A stretch of 64,000 bases of DNA from Gp6-AA40 sp036407095 (lineage in GTDB: Bacteria > Acidobacteriota > Vicinamibacteria > Vicinamibacterales > UBA2999): positions 11,412 through 75,411 of the forward strand of contig DASWZV010000151.1 in the NCBI GenBank assembly GCA_036407095.1. The letters are read 5' to 3'. Shown here piece after piece: positions 1-6,412 of this stretch. Position numbers and translations under genes: made by a program. Numbering within the stretch: position 1 is the stretch's first letter; each line of letters starts with the position of its first letter. Under the pieces are notes generated by a model. The model searched no databases, was not told the DNA's origin, and saw nothing but the letters and a program-made list of their open reading frames with translations.

Positions 1-2
1 CC

Positions 3-647
3 AACGAGGGTGTGCTCGATGGCATGGGACACATCAGCGCTCGACATCCAGGCCGCGCGGGGCGTTTCCTGCTCGCACGCTCTCTGGCTCCTGAGCTGGT
101 TGCGAACGACGACATCATGGAGTTCGACTTCGACGGCGCACCCGTCGACGCGAAGGGGCGGACGCCGTACAAGGAGCGTTTCATTCACAGCGAGATCTAT
201 CGCGCGCGGCCGGACGTCAACGCAATCGTTCACTGTCACACACCATCGCTCATCCCGTTCGCCGATTCCAGCGTGCCGCTTCGCGCGATGTATCACATGG
301 CGGCCTTCGTCGCCGACGGTGTGCCCGTGTTCGACATCCGCGCCGCTGCCGGCATGACCGATCTGCTCGTCAGCGATGCGAAGCTCGGACGCGCGCTGGC
401 GCAGGCGCTCGGCTCGAAGCCCGCTGCGCTGATGCGGCACCACGGCGCGGTCGTCGTCGCCACATCGATTCCGAACGTCGTCGGGCGCAGCGTGTATCTC
501 GACATCAACGCCCGTGTGCAGATGCAGACCGCCGCGCTCGGCGGCACATCGACGTCGATCGATCCGGCTGAAGCCCGCCTCCGCATGGCCGACCCGAACG
601 AGTACTCGCGCGCGTGGGAATTGTGGAAGCGCAAGCTCCACCGCTAG
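3..647 (+). CDS. Class II aldolase/adducin-family protein (5' end outside window)
   Basis: The frame is open from the first bases of the window, so the true start lies upstream; about 214 residues remain. The fold is recognised from the metal-binding pair HCH (His codons at 231 and 237), the acidic residue just before it in IHSEIY, and the downstream RHHGA motif near 435-446. Family members are zinc-dependent lyases, epimerases or decarboxylases acting on small hydroxy acids or sugar phosphates; the substrate cannot be told from this sequence. The visible length is close to the usual 210-260 residues, so only a short N-terminal part is missing. An internal GTG at 12 is open but would cut into the conserved N-terminal helix region. 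Confidence 0.85.
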   Translation, partial: NEGVLDGMGHISARHPGRAGRFLLARSLAPELVANDDIMEFDFDGAPVDAKGRTPYKERFIHSEIYRARPDVNAIVHCHTPSLIPFADSSVPLRAMYHMAAFVADGVPVFDIRAAAGMTDLLVSDAKLGRALAQALGSKPAALMRHHGAVVVATSIPNVVGRSVYLDINARVQMQTAALGGTSTSIDPAEARLRMADPNEYSRAWELWKRKLHR

Positions 648-717
648 CGCGAATGCGGACTCACAGACGTAGTGTCCGGCTTCAGTCGGACCGATAAGCC
701 CATACACAGGTGCGCCG

Positions 718-1830
718 ATGATCGTGTCCGGCCGTCACGTTCGGTCAGTCGTGTGGGCTGCCGCGTGGGTGGGGCTTGTCGTCCCCGCCGCAGCGCACGC
801 CCAGACGTCCGCCCTCACCATCAGACCCTTGCGTGTCGGCGACTGCCAGGTTGTGGTGCAAGTGGCAAACCCCCGCCCTGGCGATCAAGTCGGCGTCGTC
901 GTCGAGCTCACCGAGTCGCGCGAGCAGACCGTGGTCGCTGGAAAGACGGAGCTGACATTCCCTCTGTCCGAGCCGTTGCGTCAGGACTTTCGCGTACGCA
1001 CGCGTCTCAACGGCGCGGCCGGCAAGGACGAGGTCGTGCCGGCAGGTGGAGGCGAACCCAAAGGCACGTGCGTGGAGGCGCGCGAGACACCCGACCAATC
1101 ACCGTTCGAGGCCGACGCCTTCTTCGGAGTGGTCGTCGACACGTTCGCGCCAGACAAAGTCGGCAACTACAGGAATCCGGAAGCAGGTACCGCGCAGAAG
1201 CTGCAGTCGATCTTCGGTGTCGACTTCGATTACCGCCTGCACGGACGATCGGACGACCCGGTGCAGTTCTGGATCAACGGCGGGACGACCCACGGGGTGC
1301 GCACGGCCGACATCAACTGCGAACCTCCCGATCCGAAAGACATCCCGCCGGTGTGCGGCAGCATCACCGATCCCAACTTCGCAGACCGCGCGCGCTACAT
1401 TCTCGAGCACGCGACCAGCCTCGAAGCGTTCGTGAGCCCACGCGTCGAGTTCATGGCGGTGCAGAAGGACAGCGACTCGAGGGCACACTTGTACGGGACC
1501 TTGCACCTTGGGTTCATCTCGCTCGAGGATGCGCCGCAGGTCTTCCGCGTGTTTCACGCAGATCTGGGCGTGCTCGCCAAGGAAGGCAACTTCGAGGGCA
1601 GTTACATTCAAGCCGGGTGGGGCAAGAACGAGCTGTTCTCGCCGAAATGGAATCGGCTCAAGATCGAGGGCCTCCTCAGTTTCAGCATGGGCAAGATTCC
1701 GGGCGTCGGCGATACCGCACGATTCTTCATCGAGATGCAGATCGACAACGATGTCAACGACGGCCCCGACAGCGTACGCACGTTCTTCGGGATCGATCTC
1801 AATTTGAAGAACGCCCTCGGGGGCTTATGA
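718..1830 (+). CDS. Exported protein of unknown function, possible outer-membrane beta-barrel
   Basis: 370 residues. I do not recognise a named family. A Sec signal peptide covers about residues 1-29 and ends in an AHA-Q cleavage site. The mature part starts with an Ig-like segment of short strands (about 30-125). It continues with many alternating hydrophobic/polar stretches rich in Gly, Phe and Asp that look like amphipathic beta strands, consistent with a small outer-membrane barrel. The stop codon overlaps the start of the patatin gene (ATGA), so the two genes are probably translationally coupled. The start was chosen for the signal peptide and the AGGTG upstream of ATG. The barrel assignment is an inference from strand periodicity. 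Confidence 0.65.
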   Translation: MIVSGRHVRSVVWAAAWVGLVVPAAAHAQTSALTIRPLRVGDCQVVVQVANPRPGDQVGVVVELTESREQTVVAGKTELTFPLSEPLRQDFRVRTRLNGAAGKDEVVPAGGGEPKGTCVEARETPDQSPFEADAFFGVVVDTFAPDKVGNYRNPEAGTAQKLQSIFGVDFDYRLHGRSDDPVQFWINGGTTHGVRTADINCEPPDPKDIPPVCGSITDPNFADRARYILEHATSLEAFVSPRVEFMAVQKDSDSRAHLYGTLHLGFISLEDAPQVFRVFHADLGVLAKEGNFEGSYIQAGWGKNELFSPKWNRLKIEGLLSFSMGKIPGVGDTARFFIEMQIDNDVNDGPDSVRTFFGIDLNLKNALGGL

Positions 1831-3662
1831 GGCGGGACGTTCACGCGGGGGCTCAAGCCCCGGCCAACGCGGGGGCTCAAGCCCCCGCTCTACGCGTCGT
1901 CGTTGCTGTGGTGCTTGCCTTGACAGCCAGCATGGCCACGTCTGCGCAGTCGCCGACTTCGTGTCAGAGCTGCGTCGAGGCACGGTTCTGGGAAGTCAGT
2001 CCCACGTTCTGGAACAGCACGACCGAAGGGCCGGTGGCGCCCGAGCGTCCACGGCTCGACGCGATGCGGCCGTTCGACGTCGGAGTCGCATTCTCGGGCG
2101 GCGGCACGCGCTCGGCCTCGGCGACGATCGGTCAGCTTCGCGCGCTCAATCGCAACGGGTGGCTGGCTCGCGTGCGATATGCGACCGCTGTCTCTGGCGG
2201 CTCGTGGGCTGCGGTGCCCTTTACCTACTATCCCGGCGGCCTGACCGAGCTGCTCGGCGAAGATCGACCGCTCGATCCCGCAACCATCGAAACCGTTCCC
2301 GCAGGTCTGCTGGCAGAGCGCGTCGTCAATTCCGGCCTGGGTCATGTCGGACTGCAGGAGGTGCCCAGCTTTCTTCCCGACTCGATCGCCGGGCTCGACA
2401 TCGCGCAGGCGCGCAAAGTGCTGGTGATGGCGCGCGCGGCGGCCCGAAAGATTCGCAAGCGCGACGTCACCGAGCCGGATCGGCAGAACAAGACCTACGC
2501 TCACATGCTGGGCCAGATCTTCCTGGACCGTCTCGTTCCCGACGGCAATCGCCGCTTCTATGCGTGGGACCGCGAGACGGCGATCGAAATGAGCCAGGCC
2601 TCAGGCCGGCCCGCTGGTGACTTCATCTTCCCGCCATCGGATCGTCCGTTTCTCATCGTCGGCGGCACGCTGGTGAAATTGAACGGCGACGACTATCCAC
2701 GCCTCATCCCGGTCGAATACACGCCGCTGTACACCGGCGTCCGCCAGCGATTTGGATTGATCGGCGGAACGTATCTGTGGCCGTGGGCGTACGATCGCCT
2801 CTACATCGCACCGCGATCCGAGACACGAGTGTCGGTCGGACCCGGTCCGGAGGAGCGGCCGTTCACGCTGGCCGACGTGATCGCGAGCAGCGGTGCCGCG
2901 CCCCAACTCGAGCTGCTGCTCGGCGACAAGGTGCCGGTGCGGTTCCGCGACGCACTTCGTCAGGCGTCGCAGGCGTTCCCGGCATTCTCGAATCTCGCCG
3001 TGCGCAACGGCGTGCCGAACCCCGCAACCTCCGAGCTCGCGCACGGTGACGGCGGCTTCGTCGACAACCTCGCGATCATGCCGCTGCTGGTCCGACAGGT
3101 GCACAACATCATCGTCTTCGTGAACTCGAGCAGTCGGTACACGGAGAACGCCGACGTGCAGTCCTACTTCATGCCGCTGCGGCTGCGTGATGGCAGCGGT
3201 GACAAGTCGGGCAACGCCGTGTTCGATCCGAGCCGGTATCGAGAGGTGCTCGATGGATTCGACAAGGCCACCGCTGCCGGTGACGGCGCCATCTTCTGCG
3301 GCCATGACTGGAAGGTGGCGAGCAACGAGCTGTACAACATCCGCGGTTATGCCGGGCTCAACATCTGCTGGGTCTACAACTACGCGGGTGACGAGTGGAA
3401 GCGTGCGCTTCCCAACACCATCAAGGCGTGGGTGACGCCGCCGGATCCGAAGCACCTGTCGCCAGAGGCCAAGGACCTCGCGCATTTCCCGTACTACGCG
3501 ACGTTCGGAGAGAACAAAACCAAGGTGATTCAGTTGAAGCCGCTGCAGGTGAACCTGCTCGCTGATCTCGCGGACTGGTCAATCAGCAACAACGCCGCCG
3601 TCGACGCGATTCTGTCGGCGTTCGACAAAGACGTTCTGCCGCGCCCGCCGTCGACGAGGTAA
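1827..3662 (+). CDS. Patatin/cPLA2-like phospholipase, exported
   Basis: 611 residues from an ATG overlapping the previous stop codon. Patatin-type hallmarks are visible: the oxyanion-hole Gly-rich motif GGGTR near residue 91, the nucleophile-containing VSGGSW near residue 123-128, and the catalytic DGG motif in HGDGGFVDN near residue 407. These form the Ser/Asp dyad of lipid acyl hydrolases, and the DGGFVDN form is nearest to cytosolic phospholipase A2-like members. A hydrophobic stretch at about residues 25-40 ending in SAQ suggests export. The first 20 or so codons are made of two copies of a palindromic repeat (encoding AGAQAP twice) inserted upstream of the hydrophobic core. A GTG about 27 codons in could be the older start. 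The substrate is unknown; membrane lipid turnover is the family role. Confidence 0.85.
   Translation: MRRDVHAGAQAPANAGAQAPALRVVVAVVLALTASMATSAQSPTSCQSCVEARFWEVSPTFWNSTTEGPVAPERPRLDAMRPFDVGVAFSGGGTRSASATIGQLRALNRNGWLARVRYATAVSGGSWAAVPFTYYPGGLTELLGEDRPLDPATIETVPAGLLAERVVNSGLGHVGLQEVPSFLPDSIAGLDIAQARKVLVMARAAARKIRKRDVTEPDRQNKTYAHMLGQIFLDRLVPDGNRRFYAWDRETAIEMSQASGRPAGDFIFPPSDRPFLIVGGTLVKLNGDDYPRLIPVEYTPLYTGVRQRFGLIGGTYLWPWAYDRLYIAPRSETRVSVGPGPEERPFTLADVIASSGAAPQLELLLGDKVPVRFRDALRQASQAFPAFSNLAVRNGVPNPATSELAHGDGGFVDNLAIMPLLVRQVHNIIVFVNSSSRYTENADVQSYFMPLRLRDGSGDKSGNAVFDPSRYREVLDGFDKATAAGDGAIFCGHDWKVASNELYNIRGYAGLNICWVYNYAGDEWKRALPNTIKAWVTPPDPKHLSPEAKDLAHFPYYATFGENKTKVIQLKPLQVNLLADLADWSISNNAAVDAILSAFDKDVLPRPPSTR
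1844..1890 (+). repeat. Two REP-like palindromes inside the patatin reading frame
   Basis: Two tandem hairpins with stem GGGGC/GCCCC (the second GGGGGC/GCCCCC) and loop TCAA lie at 1847-1861 and 1871-1886. They are separated by a short spacer and followed by CTCTACG. They resemble the TTCA-loop palindromes at 33414-33502 and 59317-59336. They keep the reading frame open and are translated as repeated AGAQAP. Confidence 0.75.
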
Positions 3663-3719
3663 TGGAGTCGGGAGTCATGTCCGCTTCGCTCGCGAGGGAA
3701 TGACTCCCGACCCCATTAC
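3659..3719 (+). repeat. Stop-to-stop inverted repeat with two 7-nt units per arm
   Basis: A near-perfect 22-bp inverted repeat spans the whole gap between two convergent genes. The left arm begins GTAATGGAGTCGGGAGTCAT and the right arm is its complement with one substitution. The arm contains two 7-nt units (GGAGTCG, GGAGTCA). Both flanking stop codons (TAA of the patatin gene and TAA of the channel gene on the other strand) are part of the arms. It can act as a bidirectional hairpin terminator, though it has no T-run. Confidence 0.75.
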
Positions 3720-4771
3720 AATCCTGTGCCGAACCACTTCTCGTAGAGCCGATCGTAGGTGCCATCCTCTTTGATCTGCAACAAGACGAGGTTCACCGCT
3801 TTTCGATACGGGCTGTCGACCGGGAACACGATGCCGTAGCTTTCTTTGCGGAAGATCGGGCCGACCGTTTCGACCTTGCCGGTTCCTTGATGTGACGCGT
3901 AATAGCGGAGGATCGGCGCGTCGTAGACGACGGCGTCCACGGTGCCGTCGTTGAGCGCGTTGATCGCGTCTTCGATTTTTGTGAACTGCGAGCTGTCGAC
4001 GAGATGTTGCGTGAGGTACTCCACGGAGGTGCTGCCGACGACGCTCGCGACGCGCTTGCCCGGGAGGTCTTCCGGGCCGTTGATGTCGCCGCGGAGTTGT
4101 TTCACGGTGAGCGACGAGGTGACCGAGGCGGTGAAGTAAGCGATGAACACCACGCTGGCGAACATCCACATCACCGCGATGATCCTCGCGAGCCCGCTGC
4201 GCGGCATCTGGTCGGCCTGCGTCGCCAGCGTCGCCGCGGCCCACCAGCCGGCATCGATGATCCCTGGAAAGTACGAGCGGCTCGCCAGTCCGCTCGGGTT
4301 CCTTCGCTCGAAGAGCCACACCACATGGGCGATGACGAGGATGGTCAGCACCACGCCGGCGAGAATGGGCAGCGCCGAGGAGCCGCGCAGGAGGTCGACG
4401 AGCGTCGCGAACAGCCCGCGTGGCGTCTCGTTGATCGGCGTGAGGATCTGCAGTCCGGAGTCGAACATCGGCTGCGACAGATCGAATGCCTGTGCGCGCT
4501 CGGCCGTGATCGAAATCGCGGAAATGCCCAGCGCTGCGTCGTTCGACTTCACGCTGTCGAGGAGGTCCTGCACCGTCGGCTTGATGACGAATTCGGACTT
4601 GAGCTTCAGACGGCGGCTGATTTCCTGCCACAAGTCGACGCTGAATCCCCGCAGCTCACCGTGCTCCTGATAGACAAACGGCCTGACCTCGCGGGTCGCC
4701 ACCCGCACGGGCGTCTGAGCCAGCGTCACCGTGGGCGCAATGAGCAGCAACGTGACGAGGAGAAACCTCAT
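3716..4771 (-). CDS. Ionotropic glutamate receptor-like channel with solute-binding domain
   Basis: 351 residues with the prokaryotic glutamate-receptor layout: signal peptide (about 1-18), first half of a periplasmic solute-binding domain (about 20-120), membrane segment M1 (about 133-155), a pore-loop region around GWWAAATLATQADQMP (about 180-195), membrane segment M2 (about 200-222, ending in SVTSSLTV as in receptor channels), then the second half of the binding domain. Typical prokaryotic members carry a potassium filter TVGYGD at the pore loop; here the corresponding stretch reads TQADQM, so potassium selectivity is doubtful. The binding domain resembles amino-acid-binding type 3 proteins. 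It is monocistronic by position, between convergent and divergent neighbours. Confidence 0.8.
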   Translation of the reverse strand: MRFLLVTLLLIAPTVTLAQTPVRVATREVRPFVYQEHGELRGFSVDLWQEISRRLKLKSEFVIKPTVQDLLDSVKSNDAALGISAISITAERAQAFDLSQPMFDSGLQILTPINETPRGLFATLVDLLRGSSALPILAGVVLTILVIAHVVWLFERRNPSGLASRSYFPGIIDAGWWAAATLATQADQMPRSGLARIIAVMWMFASVVFIAYFTASVTSSLTVKQLRGDINGPEDLPGKRVASVVGSTSVEYLTQHLVDSSQFTKIEDAINALNDGTVDAVVYDAPILRYYASHQGTGKVETVGPIFRKESYGIVFPVDSPYRKAVNLVLLQIKEDGTYDRLYEKWFGTGL

Positions 4772-5002
4772 GGTTTCGCGGACCTCCGAGCGGCTGGCCT
4801 TACTTCCGCTGACTCATGGTACGGCACAAGCCGATGACGGTCTGACAGCTGTTCACTCCGACCCGGGAGTGAGCGCTCACGCATCTTGGTGAGTGTCCCC
4901 TCATACCCTTCCGCTGCCGAGCCGACCGTGAGCTGATTCGTCACCCATTTGTCACACGGCTCGGCGACTTGCTCTATCATCAGCGGAGGGGGACGTCACA
5001 TC

Positions 5003-5206
5003 GTGACAGTGTCCTGGTATCCGAAGAACATCATCATCGGCCTGATGCTCCTCGCGGCGTTGGCCGTCGCGCTGAACATCGCCGTCAATGTCGGGCGAGG
5101 TGTTGCCGTCGGCGTCGGCGCGGCGCTCGTGTATGCGATCGTCGACGTGATGTTCTCCATCAATCCCGCCGCCTGGCGGCGCCGCGCTCAAGCGGCTGGC
5201 AAGTAG
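5003..5206 (+). CDS. Small inner-membrane protein of unknown function
   Basis: 67 residues from GTG at 5003, preceded at good distance by GCGGAGGGGG. An upstream in-frame ATG at 4949 is possible but lacks this ribosome binding site. Two hydrophobic segments are visible (about residues 8-28 and 32-50), followed by a positively charged tail (WRRRAQ). No family is recognised. The leader contains GTCACCCATTTGTCAC at 4940-4955, and a near-identical motif recurs in the long inverted-repeat element at 5405-5420. Confidence 0.5.
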   Translation: MTVSWYPKNIIIGLMLLAALAVALNIAVNVGRGVAVGVGAALVYAIVDVMFSINPAAWRRRAQAAGK

Positions 5207-5307
5207 GCAGGTAGGACGCGTCCCTCCTTTGGACGTGCCAGCAGGACGCGGTTCGACACGTAGCTAGGACGTGTGGGCGAATTCTGTTTGCTTCGAGCCG
5301 CTGGTGC
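5207..5307. other. Gene-free spacer leading into the L1 element pair
   Basis: No credible coding sequence. The stretch has weak complementarity to 5939-5980 (for example GTAGCTAGGACGTG against the complement of the bases around 5965), so the outer symmetry of the L1 pair may extend into it. Short open frames here have no ribosome binding site and no recognisable product. Confidence 0.4.
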
Positions 5308-5575
5308 GGCTCACGTATGTCGCCGGGCGTCCGCGAACGCTATCGGCCGGGAACGCGGCCTTCGCTCGTACTCCTACGCTACCGCGTCGACTAAGAGCGG
5401 ATTGGTCACCCATCTGTCACGCGGCTCAAAACTTTCGAGCTGCTTCGTTGCAACTCGAACGCGTAGACGGAAGTAGACGCGGATGAATCGCTACGCCCGC
5501 GTTCCTGCTCCCTGAGACGAGTGTCGCGCTGTCGTCGGCCTGGCTCACGCGGACGCCCGCCGACATACGCGAGCC
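5308..5575 (+). repeat. L1a: 268-bp element with 28-bp terminal inverted repeats
   Basis: The left terminus (5308-5335, GGCTCACGTATGTCGCCGGG onward) is complementary to the right terminus (5548-5575) at 26 of 28 positions. The interior contains GTCACCCATCTGTCACGCGG and a run matching L1b base for base over long stretches. The element is an inverted homologue of 5674-5938. It contains no convincing open reading frame. It could be a MITE-like mobile element or a structured RNA gene. Confidence 0.75.
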
Positions 5576-5673
5576 GGCGCTCGTTTCCCGTTGTTTGAGA
5601 ATCGTGCTGGAGGATCGCGCTCGTCGAGAGAGACGCGACCTCGCAGGCGCTCCCGCATACGAATCAGTTCACA

Positions 5674-5938
5674 GCTCACGTGTGTTGGCTGGCGTCCGCG
5701 TGAGCCAGGCCGACTCAGCGCGACTCGGGGTTCAGAGAGCAGGAACGCGGTCGCAGCGATTCATCGAGTCGACTTCCGTCATCGCGTTCGAGTTGTAACG
5801 AGATAGCTCGAACATTGTGAGCCGCGTGACAGATGCTGCATCGAGTCAGCCAATAGTCGACGCGGGAGCGTAAGAGTATGAGCGGAGGCGGCGTTCCCGG
5901 CCGGAAGCGTCCGCGGACGCCAGCCAACACACGTGAGC
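5674..5938 (-). repeat. L1b: 265-bp inverted homologue of L1a with perfect 27-bp termini
   Basis: Termini at 5674-5700 and 5912-5938 are complementary over all 27 positions (GCTCACGTGTGTTGGCTGGC onward). Read on the minus strand, the interior aligns along its whole length with L1a. The terminal stems of the two copies differ at several positions, yet each copy keeps pairing with itself (A-T to G-C, C-G to T-A, G-C to T-A changes). This argues that the stem is selected or copied as a unit. Confidence 0.75.
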
Positions 5939-5983
5939 GGTGTGCGCTGCTTAGCGAACTGCGCACGTCGTACTAGGCGTTCT

Positions 5984-6370
5984 CTAGTTCGCCTTCTGCC
6001 GGCGATCGATGATGCCCTTCAACAACGGAATGCTGTCCGCGGCCGGCGCGGCGACAGGGATCGATCGGATGTAGGCGTACACGTCGACGAGATCTTTTTC
6101 AGGCGGATCGACGAACTTCGGCATCTGAGTGGTCGACGGCTTTCGCACGTAAGCGAGAAACGCCTCTTGCGTGCGATTCATCGGCACGAGGCGGGGATTG
6201 CCGGTCTGCCCGTCATAGCCGTGACACGCGTAGCACTTGTAGGTCTTCTCGAACAGCTCCTGCCCTCGCTTGGCATCGCCACTCGGAGGTGGCAGCGACG
6301 CAGTTTGCGCCAACAGGACCGCGCTGCACGCGATCACGCTGACACCTACACCTAGAACCTTTGACCTCAC
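5984..6370 (-). CDS. Secreted c-type cytochrome
   Basis: 128 residues with an N-terminal signal peptide (about 1-22, LLAQ end) and one haem-binding motif CYACH near residue 46-50, followed by a Met-rich region (MPKF) suitable as axial ligand. The size and the single haem fit a class I periplasmic cytochrome c. It lies 42 bp downstream of the Tat-exported ThDP enzyme on the same strand and probably forms an operon with it, so it may accept electrons from that enzyme. The GTG start and its AAAGG ribosome binding site fall inside a 7-nt repeat (GTCAAAG units), and the first codons of the signal peptide are also repeat-like. Confidence 0.85.
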   Translation of the reverse strand: MRSKVLGVGVSVIACSAVLLAQTASLPPPSGDAKRGQELFEKTYKCYACHGYDGQTGNPRLVPMNRTQEAFLAYVRKPSTTQMPKFVDPPEKDLVDVYAYIRSIPVAAPAADSIPLLKGIIDRRQKAN

Positions 6371-6407
6371 CTTTGCCCTTTGACCTTTGACATACGCGTT
6401 GACATAC
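6341..6407 (-). repeat. GTCAAAG heptamer run plus ACCTAC-type repeat
   Basis: On the minus strand the gap after the ThDP-enzyme stop reads as several units of GTCAAAG/GGCAAAG, followed by repeats of the form GGTGTAGGTGTCA. The same two-part composite occurs at 18861-18945. The repeat overlaps the start codon of the cytochrome c gene. Confidence 0.6.
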
Positions 6408-6412
6408 CCGCC

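Noticed and set aside
672..3662. A single open frame of 996 codons covering two genes
   Set aside because: Its first 385 codons are an Arg/Pro-rich shadow of the exported-protein gene at 718-1830; the patatin homology and signal peptide begin only after 1827.
4949..5002. Longer N-terminus (ATG at 4949) for the small membrane protein
   Set aside because: The segment overlaps the probable promoter and the ribosome binding site GGAGGGGG sits before GTG at 5003.
5273..5806. Several 60-80-codon open frames inside the L1 elements, and likewise in 22571-23126
   Set aside because: No ribosome binding sites, no homology, Arg/Ser-rich composition, and base changes between element copies follow stem pairing and not codon position.
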